Shown piece after piece: positions 1-9,699 of a stretch of DNA of 64,000 nt. A program made the position numbers and the translations under genes. The notes under the pieces were generated by a model. It was not told the DNA's origin. It saw nothing but the letters and a program-made list of their open reading frames with translations, and did not search any database. The first letter of the stretch is position 1; the number at the start of each line of letters is the position of its first letter. Origin of the DNA: Streptomyces avidinii (GTDB taxonomy: Bacteria; Actinomycetota; Actinomycetes; Streptomycetales; Streptomycetaceae); NCBI RefSeq assembly GCF_014650695.1, contig NZ_BMVL01000019.1:1-64000 (forward strand). Reading direction: 5' to 3'.

Positions 1-109
1 GCATCGTCCCCATGGCCCCGTCGGCGACGACCACACGGGTCGCAAGCGCCTCCCGGAGGGCATCGGCCCGGGTCTGGGTGTCAGCGGACGGGTTGGGCAA
101 CGAAGCCAT
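1..109 (-). CDS. metH: Methionine synthase MetH, N-terminal fragment (partial)
   Basis: Only the first 36 codons lie in the window, reading leftwards from an ATG at 109-107. The peptide starts MASLPNPSADTQTRADALRE and continues to a VVVADGAMGTM segment, which is the start of the homocysteine-binding (S-methyltransferase) barrel of cobalamin-dependent methionine synthase. A GGGAG ribosome site lies about 9 bases before the ATG. MetH transfers the methyl group of methyl-tetrahydrofolate to homocysteine through cobalamin in the cytoplasm. The gene is divergent from gylR, the arrangement I recall from S. coelicolor. The call rests on a short segment, but the ADGAMGTM signature is distinctive. Confidence 0.85.
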   Translation of the reverse strand, partial: MASLPNPSADTQTRADALREALATRVVVADGAMGTM

Positions 110-321
110 GGTTGTGCTCCCTGGGATGCGACGGCTGTCGGCTTTGCACCCCCCTCTGTGTCAAGGGTGCACGCGGCCAGGGTAACCGCGAGGCACCGGA
201 CCCGGTGTGGGTGTCCCACGTGGCGGACTGCATTCTGTGGCGGGGAGTTGTCGGGGGTGTCCTGGTGGCGGTACGGCGAACAGATCTCCGACGGTGCGGA
301 AGGTCGGCATCGACCGATACT

Positions 322-361
322 GTTCAGCATTGTCGAACCGCGTCAAGATGGTCAGTAATAC
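322..361 (+). promoter_or_regulatory. gylR promoter with candidate GylR operator
   Basis: The 17-mer GTTCAGCATTGTCGAAC (322-338) has inverted GTTC/GAAC ends and recurs upstream of glpF (1327-1343) with 15 of 17 identical bases. Overlapping its right end is a promoter-like pair: TCGAAC (333-338), 17-base spacer, TAATAC (356-361). A protein bound here would cover the -35 element, which fits autorepression by GylR. The site match is seen; the binding is inferred. Confidence 0.6.
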
Positions 362-385
362 CGAAGGTCTGCAGGAGGCTGCGCG

Positions 386-1153
386 ATGGCACGGAACATC
401 CAGTCGCTCGAACGAGCCGCTGCGATGCTGCGACTCCTGGCCGGCGGCGAGCGCCGGCTGGGACTCTCGGACGTGGCGTCCTCGCTGGGCCTGGCCAAGG
501 GCACGGCCCACGGCATCCTGCGCACCCTGCAGGCCGAGGGCTTCGTGGAGCAGGACCCGGCCTCCGGCCGGTACCAGCTGGGCGCGGAGCTGCTGCGCCT
601 GGGCAACAGCTACCTCGACGTGCACGAGCTGCGGGCCCGCGCCCTCGTCTGGACGGACGATCTGGCCCGGGCGAGCGGCGAGAGCGTGTACGTGGGCGTG
701 CTGCACCAGAGCGGGGTGCTGATCATGCACCACGTGTTCCGGCCCGACGACAGCCGTCAGGTGCTGGAGGTGGGGGCCATGCAGCCGCTGCACTCCACGG
801 CCCTGGGCAAGGTGCTGTCGGCCTACGACCCCGTGGCGCACACCCAGGCGCATGAGGTCGAGCGGGAGGCCTTCACCCCCCGCACGGTCACGGACGGCAC
901 CGACTTCGAGGCGCTCCTGGGCCTGACCCGGGCGCGCGGCTGGGCCTCCGACGTCGAGGAGACCTGGGAGGGCGTCGCCTCGGTGGCGGCGCCCATCCAC
1001 GACCGGCGCCGGATGCCGGTCGGCGCGGTGGCGGTCGCGGGCGCCGTGGAACGGGTCTGCGGCGAGTCGGGGGAGCCCCGTGCGGCCCTGGTGGCGTCGG
1101 TGCGGGACTGTGCGCGTGCGGTTTCACGCGATCTCGGCGCAGGCCGGTTCTGA
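386..1153 (+). CDS. gylR: Glycerol operon regulator GylR (IclR family)
   Basis: A 255-residue IclR-family repressor. The N-terminal winged helix (about residues 5-65, [18 protein letters not shown] onward) precedes the IclR effector domain, with the typical stretches [13 protein letters not shown] and [15 protein letters not shown]. The length matches known GylR proteins. AGGAGG at 373-378 lies 7 bases before the ATG. In Streptomyces, GylR represses glycerol catabolism genes and is relieved by glycerol or glycerol-3-phosphate. The gene stands directly upstream of glpF-glpK-glpD on the same strand, separated by a 313-base control region. Paired operator-like sites before gylR and glpF support repression of itself and of the operon. 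Confidence 0.93.
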   Translation: MARNIQSLERAAAMLRLLAGGERRLGLSDVASSLGLAKGTAHGILRTLQAEGFVEQDPASGRYQLGAELLRLGNSYLDVHELRARALVWTDDLARASGESVYVGVLHQSGVLIMHHVFRPDDSRQVLEVGAMQPLHSTALGKVLSAYDPVAHTQAHEVEREAFTPRTVTDGTDFEALLGLTRARGWASDVEETWEGVASVAAPIHDRRRMPVGAVAVAGAVERVCGESGEPRAALVASVRDCARAVSRDLGAGRF

Positions 1154-1326
1154 GCTTCCTTTAACAGGCTGTAGCCACACCCTGGCCTCTTTCTGCCCAC
1201 TTTTCGCCATATCTCAGCCATCGAATGGCTGGTTTTGGTTGATCGCACCTAGTGGTAACGATCCGACACCTTGGCCTGGTCGACCCTTGACGCGTTCTTC
1301 ACTTGGGCGGAAAACTGCCGTTCATC

Positions 1327-1368
1327 GGTCGGCATTGTCGAACACCTACCGGCAATACGCGCTAGGAT
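1327..1368 (+). promoter_or_regulatory. glpF promoter with second candidate GylR operator
   Basis: GGTCGGCATTGTCGAAC (1327-1343) repeats the site before gylR, with the 12-mer GCATTGTCGAAC identical in both. A TCGAAC hexamer (1338-1343) is followed after 19 bases by TAGGAT (1363-1368), a plausible -10. The rest of the 313-base gap 1154-1466 holds no gene; TTGACG at 1287-1292 is another possible -35 without a convincing -10. Confidence 0.55.
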
Positions 1369-1466
1369 GCGACAAGGCCACGGACCGGTGCAGCACTCAC
1401 CGAGTGCGCGGAACCACCGGAGGGACCCGGTGTCCGCTCACCCCTGGACGTACAAAGGAGTCGCGG

Positions 1467-2249
1467 GTGTCCAGCTCCGACATCTTCATCGGCGAGACCA
1501 TCGGTACCGCCCTGCTCACACTGCTCGGCGGTGGCGTCTGCGCCGCAGTGACGCTCAAGAGCTCCAAGGCCCGCAATGCGGGCTGGCTCGCGATCACCTT
1601 CGGCTGGGGTTTCGCCGTACTGATCGCCGCCTACGTCTCCGCGCCGCTCTCCGGTGCGCACCTCAACCCGGCGGTCACCGTCGGCCTCGCCATCAAGACC
1701 GGCGAGTGGGGCGACACCCCGGTCTACTTCGCCGGCCAGCTGCTGGGCGCGATGCTCGGCGCGGTCCTGATGTGGATCACCTACTACGGACAGTTCCGCG
1801 TCCACCTGGCCGACCCGGAGCACATCCGCGACGCCAAGCTCGGTCCTGAGGACCCGCACCCGCACGATGTGGCCGGCCCGGTGCTCGGCATCTTCTCCAC
1901 CGGCCCCGAGATCCGTAACGTCGTGCAGAACCTCGCGACCGAGATCATAGGCACCGCCGTCCTGATCCTGGCGATCCTGACCCAGGGACTCCAGGACGAC
2001 GGCAAGGGCCTCGGTGTGATCGGCGTCCTCATCACCTCGTTCGTGGTCGTCGGCATCGGTCTCTCGCTCGGTGGCCCGACCGGCTACGCCATCAACCCGG
2101 TGCGCGACCTCGGTCCGCGCATCGTGCACGCCCTGCTGCCGCTGCCCAACAAGGGCGGCTCCGACTGGGGCTACTCCTGGATCCCGGTGGTCGGCCCGCT
2201 CGTCGGTGCCGCTCTCGCCGGTGGTCTCTACAACATCGCGTTCGCCTGA
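1467..2249 (+). CDS. glpF: Glycerol uptake facilitator GlpF (MIP/aquaporin family)
   Basis: A 260-residue MIP-family channel for passive glycerol entry, the first step before phosphorylation by the adjacent GlpK. Six hydrophobic segments are visible, with the first pore motif N67-P68-A69 (AHLNPAVTV). The second motif reads N210-P211-V212-R213-D214, a substitution of the usual NPARD; the conserved Arg and Asp of glycerol facilitators are kept. I place the start at the GTG at 1467 because AAAGGAG lies 6 bases upstream and the peptide then begins directly before the first membrane segment. The same frame stays open further upstream, but no start there has a ribosome site. Expected to form an operon with glpK and glpD. 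Confidence 0.93.
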   Translation: MSSSDIFIGETIGTALLTLLGGGVCAAVTLKSSKARNAGWLAITFGWGFAVLIAAYVSAPLSGAHLNPAVTVGLAIKTGEWGDTPVYFAGQLLGAMLGAVLMWITYYGQFRVHLADPEHIRDAKLGPEDPHPHDVAGPVLGIFSTGPEIRNVVQNLATEIIGTAVLILAILTQGLQDDGKGLGVIGVLITSFVVVGIGLSLGGPTGYAINPVRDLGPRIVHALLPLPNKGGSDWGYSWIPVVGPLVGAALAGGLYNIAFA

Positions 2250-2330
2250 TCAGCAGTACCGGCAAGATCGTAAGATCCGCACCGCCCTCCTGATTCCGCC
2301 TACTCACCAGACCTGCCAGGAGCAGCCAAC

Positions 2331-3857
2331 ATGACCACCAGCACCGGTCCCTTCATCGCCGCGATCGACCAGGGCACCACCTCCTCCCGCTGCATCGTCT
2401 TCGACCGCGACGGCCGCATCGTCGCCGTCGACCAGAAGGAGCACGAGCAGATCTTCCCGAAGCCGGGCTGGGTCGAGCACGACGCCACCGAGATCTGGAC
2501 CAACGTCCAGGAGGTCGTCGCCGGCGCCATCGCCAAGGCCGAGATCACCGCCGCGGACGTCAAGGCCGTCGGCATCACCAACCAGCGCGAGACCACCGTC
2601 CTGTGGGACCGCCACACCGGCGAGCCGGTCCACAACGCACTGGTCTGGCAGGACACCCGTACCGACGCCCTGTGCAAGGAGCTCGGGCGCAACGTCGGCC
2701 AGGACCGCTTCCGCCGCGAGACCGGCCTGCCGCTGGCGAGCTACTTCGCCGGCCCGAAGGCCCGCTGGCTGCTCGACAACGTCGAGGGCCTGCGCGAGCG
2801 CGCCGCCGCCGGCGACATCCTCTTCGGCACCATGGACTCCTGGGTCATCTGGAACCTCACCGGTGGCCCCCAGGGCGGTGTGCACGTCACCGACGTCACC
2901 AACGCCTCGCGCACCATGCTGATGAACCTCCACAACCTCAAGTGGGACGAGGGCATCGCGAAGTCCATGGAGGTGCCGCTCGACATCCTCCCCGAGATCA
3001 AGTCCTCCGCCGAGGTCTACGGACACGTCAAGGACGGCGTCCTCGCCGGCGTCCCGGTCGCCTCGGCGCTCGGTGACCAGCAGGCCGCCCTCTTCGGCCA
3101 GACCTGTTTCGCCGAGGGCGAGGCCAAGTCCACCTACGGCACCGGAACGTTCATGCTGATGAACACCGGCGACAAGGTCATCAACTCCTACAGCGGCCTG
3201 CTGACCACGGTCGGCTACAAGATCGGCGACCAGAAGCCGGTCTACGCGCTGGAGGGCTCCATCGCCGTCACCGGCTCGCTCGTCCAGTGGATGCGCGACC
3301 AGATGGGCCTGATCAAGTCCGCGGCCGAGATCGAGACGCTGGCCTCCTCGGTCGAGGACAACGGCGGCGCCTACTTCGTGCCGGCCTTCTCCGGCCTCTT
3401 CGCCCCGTACTGGCGCTCCGACGCCCGCGGTGTGATCGCCGGCCTCACCCGGTACGTCACCAAGGCGCACATCGCCCGTGCCGTCCTGGAGGCCACCGCC
3501 TGGCAGACCCGCGAGATCACCGACGCCATGACCAAGGACTCGGGCGTCGAGCTCGCCGCCCTCAAGGTCGACGGCGGCATGACCTCCAACAACCTGCTGA
3601 TGCAGACGCTCTCGGACTTCCTGGACGCCCCCGTGGTGCGCCCGATGGTCGCCGAGACCACCTGCCTCGGCGCCGCCTACGCCGCCGGCCTGGCCGTCGG
3701 CTTCTGGCCCGACACCGACGCCCTGCGCGCCAACTGGCGCCGCGCGGCGGAGTGGACCCCGCGGATGCCCGCCGAGCAGCGGGACCGCGAGTACAAGAGC
3801 TGGCTCAAGGCCGTGGAGCGTTCCATGGGCTGGGTCGACGACGAAGACGCCAGCTGA
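2331..3857 (+). CDS. glpK: Glycerol kinase
   Basis: A 508-residue FGGY-family kinase that phosphorylates glycerol to sn-glycerol-3-phosphate with ATP in the cytoplasm. The N-terminal phosphate-binding stretch [18 protein letters not shown] and the C-terminal FGGY signature [14 protein letters not shown] are both clear, and the length is close to the E. coli enzyme. CCAGGAG lies about 7 bases before the ATG. It is 81 bases downstream of glpF and 41 bases upstream of glpD, consistent with one transcript under GylR control. No odd residues noticed. Confidence 0.97.
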   Translation: MTTSTGPFIAAIDQGTTSSRCIVFDRDGRIVAVDQKEHEQIFPKPGWVEHDATEIWTNVQEVVAGAIAKAEITAADVKAVGITNQRETTVLWDRHTGEPVHNALVWQDTRTDALCKELGRNVGQDRFRRETGLPLASYFAGPKARWLLDNVEGLRERAAAGDILFGTMDSWVIWNLTGGPQGGVHVTDVTNASRTMLMNLHNLKWDEGIAKSMEVPLDILPEIKSSAEVYGHVKDGVLAGVPVASALGDQQAALFGQTCFAEGEAKSTYGTGTFMLMNTGDKVINSYSGLLTTVGYKIGDQKPVYALEGSIAVTGSLVQWMRDQMGLIKSAAEIETLASSVEDNGGAYFVPAFSGLFAPYWRSDARGVIAGLTRYVTKAHIARAVLEATAWQTREITDAMTKDSGVELAALKVDGGMTSNNLLMQTLSDFLDAPVVRPMVAETTCLGAAYAAGLAVGFWPDTDALRANWRRAAEWTPRMPAEQRDREYKSWLKAVERSMGWVDDEDAS

Positions 3858-3898
3858 CCGCACTCAGCTGAGTCAATCGACGAGGAGCTAAGAGAGAT

Positions 3899-5506
3899 AT
3901 GAGCAGCCTGCAGAGCGTTCCCGCACTGGGCACGCACCCGACCGCCGGTGCCAACGTCAGCCGCGCACAGACCCGTGAGCAGCTGTCGAAGGCCACGTAC
4001 GACCTGCTGGTCATCGGTGGTGGAATCCTGGGCACCTCCGTGGCGTGGCACGCCGCGCAGTCGGGCCTGCGGGTTGCCATGGTGGACGCCGGCGACTTCG
4101 CCGGCGCCACCTCCTCGGCCTCCTCCAAGCTCGTCCACGGCGGTCTGCGCTACCTGCAGACCGGCGCGGTCAAGCTGGTCGCGGAGAACCACCACGAGCG
4201 CCGGGTGCTGGCCAAGGACGTGGCCCCGCACCTGGTCAACCCGCTCACCTTCTACCTGCCGGTCTACAAGGGCGGTCCGGTGGGTGCGGCCAAGCTGGGC
4301 GCGGGCGTCTTCGCCTACTCCGCCCTCTCGGCCTTCGGTGACGGCATGGGCAAGGTCATATCCCCGGCCCGTGCCGTCGCCGACAACCCCGGCCTGAAGA
4401 CGGACAACCTCAAGGCCGTCGCGGTCTACTACGACCACCAGATGAACGACTCCCGCGTCGCCGTCATGACGGTCCGCGCGGCCGTCGAGTCGGGCGCGGT
4501 CGTCCTGAACCACGCCGAGGTCACCGGACTGCGCAAGACGCACGGCCGGGTCACCGGCGCCGAGCTCAAGGACCGTCTCGACGGCACCGAGTTCGGGGTC
4601 GACGCGCGCGTCGTGCTCAACGCCACCGGCCCGTGGGTGGACCACCTGCGGCGCATGGAAGACAAGCACTCCATGCCGTCGATCCGCCTCTCCAAGGGCG
4701 CGCACATCGTCATGAAGCGGAAGTCGCCGTGGAAGGCCGCCATGGCCACCCCGATCGACAAGTACCGCATCACCTTCGCCCTCCCGTGGGAGGACCAGCT
4801 GCTGCTCGGCACCACCGACGAGGTGTACGAGGGCGACCCGGCGGACGTGCGCGCCACCGAGTCCGACATCCAGCAGATCCTGGACGAGGCGGCCTTCTCG
4901 GTGAAGGACGCGGACCTGGACCGCTCGCTGATGACGTACGCCTTCGCGGGCCTGCGGGTGCTGCCCGGCGGCCCCGGCGGCGTCGAGAAGGCCAAGCGCG
5001 AGACGGTCGTCTCCGAGGGCGCGGGCGGCATGCTCTCGGTGGCCGGCGGCAAGTGGACGACGTACCGTCACATCGGCCGTGTGGTCATGGACAAGCTGGC
5101 GAAGCTCCCGGGCAGCCCGCTGACCGAGGACATGGAGCCGGTGAAGTCGCTGGTCCGCCGGATCGCACTGCCCGGTGTCGCCAACCCGAACGCGGTCGCG
5201 CACCGGCTGCTGGTGGACCGGGAGCCCGGCACGCGGATGGACCCGCTGACGGCCCGCCACCTGGCCTCGCACTACGGCTCGCTGGCCTTCGACATCGCGC
5301 GCCTCGCGAACGAGGACCCGGCGCTGGCCGAGCGGATCCACCCGGACGGTCCGGAGATCTGGGCGCAGGTCGCCTACGCCCGTGACAACGAGTGGGCCGA
5401 GACGGTCGACGACGTGCTGCGCCGCCGCACGACGGTGACGATCCGCGGCCTGGACGACGAGTCCGTACGTGCCCGCGTCGAGGAGATGCTGGGCCGCAAG
5501 GCATAG
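3899..5506 (+). CDS. glpD: Glycerol-3-phosphate dehydrogenase (FAD-dependent, aerobic)
   Basis: A 535-residue FAD-dependent dehydrogenase converting glycerol-3-phosphate to dihydroxyacetone phosphate with electrons passing to the quinone pool. The FAD dinucleotide fold is at about residues 32-50 (DLLVIGGGILGTSVAWHAAQ), followed by the family stretch SSASSKLVHGGLRYLQ. The C-terminal DAO_C-type domain carries the MDPLTARHL and LRRRTT stretches. It is the last gene of the glycerol operon and is followed by a near-perfect rho-independent-type hairpin. The N-terminal 30 residues before the FAD fold look unstructured. Confidence 0.96.
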   Translation: MSSLQSVPALGTHPTAGANVSRAQTREQLSKATYDLLVIGGGILGTSVAWHAAQSGLRVAMVDAGDFAGATSSASSKLVHGGLRYLQTGAVKLVAENHHERRVLAKDVAPHLVNPLTFYLPVYKGGPVGAAKLGAGVFAYSALSAFGDGMGKVISPARAVADNPGLKTDNLKAVAVYYDHQMNDSRVAVMTVRAAVESGAVVLNHAEVTGLRKTHGRVTGAELKDRLDGTEFGVDARVVLNATGPWVDHLRRMEDKHSMPSIRLSKGAHIVMKRKSPWKAAMATPIDKYRITFALPWEDQLLLGTTDEVYEGDPADVRATESDIQQILDEAAFSVKDADLDRSLMTYAFAGLRVLPGGPGGVEKAKRETVVSEGAGGMLSVAGGKWTTYRHIGRVVMDKLAKLPGSPLTEDMEPVKSLVRRIALPGVANPNAVAHRLLVDREPGTRMDPLTARHLASHYGSLAFDIARLANEDPALAERIHPDGPEIWAQVAYARDNEWAETVDDVLRRRTTVTIRGLDDESVRARVEEMLGRKA

Positions 5507-5524
5507 CTCCTGCACAGGTGGGGA

Positions 5525-5556
5525 AGAGGGGCGGTTCCGAGGGGAACCGCCCCTCT
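5525..5556. terminator. Terminator hairpin after glpD
   Basis: A perfect 14-bp stem (5525-5538 with 5543-5556) closes a 4-base loop 19 bases past the glpD stop. There is no long T-run, as is usual for Streptomyces terminators. It closes the glycerol operon before the PAC2-family gene. Confidence 0.85.
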
Positions 5557-5633
5557 GTCGTGGGCTGTGGCCGGTGCCTCATCAAGGCTTAGGCTGACCC
5601 ACGTACGCAAGGGAACTTCGGAAGGAGACCTGG

Positions 5634-6626
5634 GTGATCGAGCTTGAGGGCGTGCCCGAGCTGATCGACCCGGTCATGGTGGCCGCGTTCGAGGGCTGGA
5701 ACGACGCGGGTGACGCGGCCTCCGGTGCGGTCGCACACCTGGACCGGGAGTGGAAGGGCGAGGTCTTTGCGGCGCTCGACGCCGAGGACTACTACGACTT
5801 CCAGGTCAACCGGCCGACGGTGTGGCTGGACAACGGGGTACGGAAGATCACGTGGCCGACGACGCGGCTGTCGGTGGTCAGGATCGGCGGCACCAAGCCG
5901 CGCGACCTGGTGCTGGTCCGCGGCATCGAACCGTCCATGCGGTGGCGGTCGTTCTGCAACGAGATCCTCGGCTTCGCCCATGAGCTGGGCGTGGAGATGG
6001 TCGTCATCCTGGGTGCGCTGCTGGGTGACACCCCGCACACCCGCCCGGTGCCGGTCAGCGGAGTGACCTCGGACGCGGATCTGGCGCGGACGATGGACCT
6101 GGAGGAGACGAAGTACGAGGGTCCGACGGGGATCGTGGGCATCCTGCAGGAGGCCTGTACGCATGCCGGGGTGCCCGCGGTGTCCCTGTGGGCGGCGGTG
6201 CCGCACTACGTGTCGCAGCCGCCGAACCCGAAGGCGACGCTGGCGTTGCTGAACCGCCTGGAGGATCTGATCGACATCCGGATCCCGCTGGGCGAACTCC
6301 CCGAGGACGCGCGGGCGTGGCAGCTGGGGGTGGACCAACTGGCCGCCGAGGACAGCGAGGTGGCGGAGTACGTCCAGACGCTGGAGGAGGCCCGCGACAC
6401 GGCCGACCTGCCGGAGGCCTCGGGCGATGCGATCGCCCGCGAGTTCGAGCGGTACCTGCGCCGGCGCGACCCCGCGGGGCCGCCGGCCGAGCCGGGCGAC
6501 GGCTCGTACCTCCGCGACACCTCGGGGGGCCTCCCCCGACCCCCGAAGCGCAAACCGGACCCCGAACCGGGCCCGTCGGACGACAGCCCGGAGCCGGACG
6601 AGAACGACACCCCGCCACAGGCCTGA
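5634..6626 (+). CDS. PAC2 family protein
   Basis: A 330-residue protein of the PAC2 (proteasome assembly chaperone 2-like, formerly DUF75) family, common in actinobacteria. The core covers about residues 10-270, starting DPVMVAAFEGWNDAGDAASG and including a VILGALLGDTPHTRPVPV segment. The last 50 residues are a charged Pro/Asp/Glu-rich tail that looks disordered. The GTG start is fixed by GAAGGAG 6 bases upstream. In eukaryotes the fold assists 20S proteasome assembly. Actinobacteria have proteasomes, but a link for this family is inference only. It has its own transcription unit after the glpD terminator. Confidence 0.88.
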   Translation: MIELEGVPELIDPVMVAAFEGWNDAGDAASGAVAHLDREWKGEVFAALDAEDYYDFQVNRPTVWLDNGVRKITWPTTRLSVVRIGGTKPRDLVLVRGIEPSMRWRSFCNEILGFAHELGVEMVVILGALLGDTPHTRPVPVSGVTSDADLARTMDLEETKYEGPTGIVGILQEACTHAGVPAVSLWAAVPHYVSQPPNPKATLALLNRLEDLIDIRIPLGELPEDARAWQLGVDQLAAEDSEVAEYVQTLEEARDTADLPEASGDAIAREFERYLRRRDPAGPPAEPGDGSYLRDTSGGLPRPPKRKPDPEPGPSDDSPEPDENDTPPQA

Positions 6627-6680
6627 CCACAGGCCTCACCGCAGGCCTCGCCGCTGCGCGGTGCCATCCCCCTACCCGGC

Positions 6681-6728
6681 CCTCGAACGCCGGACGGGCT
6701 GGAAATCCAGCCTCGCCGGCGTTCGAGG
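6681..6728. terminator. Inverted repeat between convergent genes
   Basis: The arms CCTCGAACGCCGG (6681-6693) and CCGGCGTTCGAGG (6716-6728) match perfectly and enclose a second smaller pair (GGCTGG / CCAGCC). It lies between the PAC2 gene and mshC, which converge, and probably ends transcription from both sides. I recall similar CTCGAACGCCGG hairpins as a frequent intergenic element in Streptomyces genomes. Confidence 0.75.
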
Positions 6729-6880
6729 CGCGGGGTCCGGGGCGGCGCCCCGGGATACGGCGAGAGGGCGGGGCGGGGGGAGGCTCCGCGCAGCGGGAGG
6801 CCCGACCGGGCGCGTGCCGAAAGGGCGATGCCCCCGGGCCGGGGGGCCAGGGGGCATCGGCAGCAGGGCTGCGGGGGTGG

Positions 6881-8110
6881 CTACAGGGCCACGCCCAGGA
6901 GGGCGTCCACCGTGCGGGAGACCAGGCCGGGGGCCGACTCGTCGTCGCCGTCCGTGGCGATCTGCCGCTCGACCCAGCGGTCCACGGCCGCCAGCGCGGC
7001 AGGGGCGTCCAGGTCGTTGGCCAGGGCCTCGCGGACCTCCTCGACGAGGGCGTCCGCCGGGATGCCGTCCGGCCGGGACACGGCCGCGCGCCAGCGCTCC
7101 AGCCGGGCCACGGCCTCGGCGAGGATCTCGTCCGTCCACTCCCAGTCGGCCCGGTAGTGGTGCGAGAGCAGTGCCAGGCGGATCGCCGCCGGATCCACTC
7201 CGGAGCGCCGCAGCGCCGACACGAAGACGAGGTTTCCCTTCGACTTCGACATCTTCTCGCCGTGCAGCGCCACCATGCCGGCGTGCACGTACGCCTTGGC
7301 CATCGGGAACTCGCCCGTCAGCGCCTGCGCGTGCGACGCGCCCATCTCGTGGTGCGGGAACGCCAGGTCGGAGCCGCCGCCCTGGATGTCGAAGCCCATG
7401 CCCAGGTGGTCGAGGGCGATCGCCACGCACTCGATGTGCCAGCCCGGCCGGCCGCGGCCCAGCGAGCCGCCGTCCCAGCTCGGCTCGCCCGGACGTGCGG
7501 CCATCCACAGCATCGGGTCCAGCGGGTTCTTCTTCCCGGACCGGTCGGGGTCGCCGCCCCGCTCCGCCGAGAGCAGCCGCATCGCCTCGGCGTCGAGGTG
7601 GGAGACCCCGCCGAAGTGCGGGTCGGCCTCGACCGAGAAGTAGACGTCGCCCTCCAGCTCGTACGCCGCGCCGGCGTCGCGCAGCCGCTCGACCAGCGGC
7701 ACGATGCCGGGTATGGCCTCGACGGCTCCGATGTAGTGCTGCGGCGGCAGCATCCGCAGGGCCGTCATGTCCTCCCGGAAGAGTGCGGTCTCGCGCTCCG
7801 CCAGCTCGGTCCAGTCCTGGCCGTCGCGCAGCGCCCGCTCCAGGAGCGGGTCGTCCACGTCCGTGACGTTCTGGACGTAGTGGACCTGCCGCTTGGTGTC
7901 GAGCCACACGCGTTGTACGAGGTCGAACGCGTTGTAGGTCGCCGCGTGACCGATGTGGGTCGCGTCGTACGGAGTGATGCCGCAGACGTAGATACGGGCG
8001 ACGGGACCGGGGGCGAGGGTGATCGTCCCCTGGGTCGCGGTGTCGTGGATCTGGAGGTCGCGGCCCTTGCCAGGAAGGGCGGGGACCTCAGAAGCGGGCC
8101 AGGCATGCAT
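6881..8110 (-). CDS. mshC: Cysteine:GlcN-Ins ligase MshC (mycothiol biosynthesis)
   Basis: A 409-residue class-I aminoacyl-tRNA-synthetase-like enzyme. It adenylates cysteine and joins it to glucosaminyl-inositol, the third step of mycothiol synthesis. The HIGH signature appears as [13 protein letters not shown] and the KMSKS signature as EKMSKSKGN. Short length and the N-terminal [11 protein letters not shown] stretch separate it from cysteinyl-tRNA synthetase, its paralogue. The zinc-site region follows the pattern CGITPYD at about residues 42-48. The ATG at 8110 is the natural start. Downstream neighbours on the same strand (SCO1664-type kinase-fold protein, DUF3090, histidine phosphatase) form a cluster that I recall next to mshC in other actinobacteria. 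Confidence 0.95.
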   Translation of the reverse strand: MHAWPASEVPALPGKGRDLQIHDTATQGTITLAPGPVARIYVCGITPYDATHIGHAATYNAFDLVQRVWLDTKRQVHYVQNVTDVDDPLLERALRDGQDWTELAERETALFREDMTALRMLPPQHYIGAVEAIPGIVPLVERLRDAGAAYELEGDVYFSVEADPHFGGVSHLDAEAMRLLSAERGGDPDRSGKKNPLDPMLWMAARPGEPSWDGGSLGRGRPGWHIECVAIALDHLGMGFDIQGGGSDLAFPHHEMGASHAQALTGEFPMAKAYVHAGMVALHGEKMSKSKGNLVFVSALRRSGVDPAAIRLALLSHHYRADWEWTDEILAEAVARLERWRAAVSRPDGIPADALVEEVREALANDLDAPAALAAVDRWVERQIATDGDDESAPGLVSRTVDALLGVAL

Positions 8111-8220
8111 GTCTCGAGCCTAACCGGACGGGTGTTCCGGAAACGAACTGGACCTGCACTGTTGTCTTGATCGGCACTCTTGCGATCTGGCCGATTCTGT
8201 GCGTCCGGCCGGTGGCTGGT

Positions 8221-9036
8221 TCAGACCGGTGGCCAGGGGATCGCCGGCCATTGCCCGGACGGCTGCGGATGGGTTCCGGTGCGCAGCAGGTGCTCCACCC
8301 GGTCCCGTACGGCGGCCAGCTCGACCGGGGTGATCAGTTCGGCCAGCCGGGTGGCGAGCGGGCCTCCCGGGGCCAGTCCGGCGGCCAACGCGGCCAGTAC
8401 CCCGCGCGCCTCGCCGGTCAGCGGCTCCCCCGCCCAGCCCCACAGCAGGGTGCGCAGCTTGTCCTCGGCGTGGAAGGTCACCCCGTGGTCGATGCCGTAG
8501 AGGCGTCCGTCGGGCGCGGGCAGCAGGTGGCCGCCCTTGCGGTCGCCGTTGTTGATCACGGCGTCGAGTACGGCGAGGCGGCGCAGCCGGGGGTCGTCCG
8601 CGTGCACGAGCAGCGCGGTGCGGCCCTCACCGACCTCGGCGAGGGCCACGGGCTTCCAGCCCTCCCCCGCCTCCTCGCCGTCGACGAGCCCGAGGAGCGC
8701 GCCCAGCGGGGAGTCCTGCTCGGACTGCTCCGCCTCGATCCACCGCTGGACCATGCCCTCGCCGTACGGGCCGTCACGCAGCACGGTGGCGGGGACCAGG
8801 CCCCAACCGGTGGCCTCGGAGACCACGTAGGCGGCGACCTCCCGCTGGGCGAGGTTCCCGTCGGGGAAGTCCCACAGCGGCCGCTCCCCCTTGACCGGCT
8901 TGTACACGCAGTCGGCGCTGACGCCCCCGTACGTGACGCTGCACAGCAGCACGGCGTTGGACGCCTCGCGGATCCGGCCGATGACGGTGAGCTCACCCTT
9001 GGCGAGCAGTTCCTCCAGCTCCCCCGTGTCGGTCAC
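8221..9036 (-). CDS. SCO1664 family protein (PI3/4-kinase-like fold)
   Basis: A 271-residue protein matching my recollection of the conserved actinobacterial SCO1664 family, which has a phosphatidylinositol-kinase-like fold. Visible features are the VYKPVKGERPLWDFPDGNLAQREVAAYV segment (K of a possible nucleotide site), LDAVINNGDRKGGHLL (catalytic-loop-like, with N-N-x-D-R-K) and YGIDHGVTFH (metal-binding IDHG). The GTG start at 9036 overlaps the DUF3090 stop by 4 bases (GTGA), showing translational coupling. Substrate is unknown; the kinase-type motifs look intact. Confidence 0.85.
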   Translation of the reverse strand: MTDTGELEELLAKGELTVIGRIREASNAVLLCSVTYGGVSADCVYKPVKGERPLWDFPDGNLAQREVAAYVVSEATGWGLVPATVLRDGPYGEGMVQRWIEAEQSEQDSPLGALLGLVDGEEAGEGWKPVALAEVGEGRTALLVHADDPRLRRLAVLDAVINNGDRKGGHLLPAPDGRLYGIDHGVTFHAEDKLRTLLWGWAGEPLTGEARGVLAALAAGLAPGGPLATRLAELITPVELAAVRDRVEHLLRTGTHPQPSGQWPAIPWPPV

Positions 9037-9623
9037 GGCTGGCGCCGGTAGCCGTTCTGGCGCGGGCACACGTGCCCCTCCGGGTCCAGCGGCAGGCTGC
9101 ACAGCGGGCACGGCGGGCGGCCGGCGTTGACCACGTCCAGGGCCCGCTTGGCGAACGCGCGTGCCTGGGCGCCGGTGAGGCGGACCCGCAGCATCGGCGG
9201 GCCGTTCTCCTCGTCCTGGAGCAGCCGCTCCTCCGCCTCGGCGAGGTCCTCGTCGGAGTCGACGTCGAGCTCGACGAGCGCTTGGGCCTCGACGATCATG
9301 CGCTGTTCCTCGCCGTCCCAGGCCAGGGCCATGGTGCCGACGCGGAACTCCTCGTCGACCGGGACGTCCAGCGGCGCGGTGTCGGCGGCCTCGGCCGGGG
9401 CGACGGCCGGGACCGGGGCGTTGCCGCCGGTGCGCCGTACGACCTCGTCCAGCAGCTCGTCCATCCGCTCGGCCAGCGCCGCGACCTGGGTCTTCTCCAG
9501 GGAGACGCTGGTGACGCGGGGACCGGAGGAGGCCTGCAGGAAGAACGTACGGCGTCCCGGCAGACCGACCGTGCCGGCCACGAAGCGGTCCGGGGGGTCG
9601 TAGAGGAACACCTGACGGGGCAC
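9033..9623 (-). CDS. DUF3090 family protein with C-terminal zinc ribbon
   Basis: A 196-residue conserved actinobacterial protein. The N-terminal part starts PRQVFLYDPPDRFVAGTVG. The C-terminus has a short zinc-binding-type element CPLCSLPLDPEGHVCP (two CxxC-like pairs). Start is GTG at 9623. The stop overlaps the start of the downstream kinase-fold gene, so the two are probably made together and may act together. No enzymatic motif is visible, and the function is unknown. Confidence 0.85.
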   Translation of the reverse strand: MPRQVFLYDPPDRFVAGTVGLPGRRTFFLQASSGPRVTSVSLEKTQVAALAERMDELLDEVVRRTGGNAPVPAVAPAEAADTAPLDVPVDEEFRVGTMALAWDGEEQRMIVEAQALVELDVDSDEDLAEAEERLLQDEENGPPMLRVRLTGAQARAFAKRALDVVNAGRPPCPLCSLPLDPEGHVCPRQNGYRRQP

Positions 9624-9699
9624 GTCCAGTCTCCAAGTCTCGGCGGCAGGGGCAGATCCGCGCCCTGTGTGGGCCCGTCCACCCTACTGCGCCGTGCGA

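Noticed and set aside
110-385. Riboswitch (cobalamin or SAM type) in the metH leader
   Set aside because: The short leader shows no recognisable B12-box or SAM-box core by eye.
1080-1466. A longer GlpF starting at 1080
   Set aside because: The upstream part lies in the GylR/glpF control region and lacks family similarity; the GTG at 1467 has a good ribosome site.
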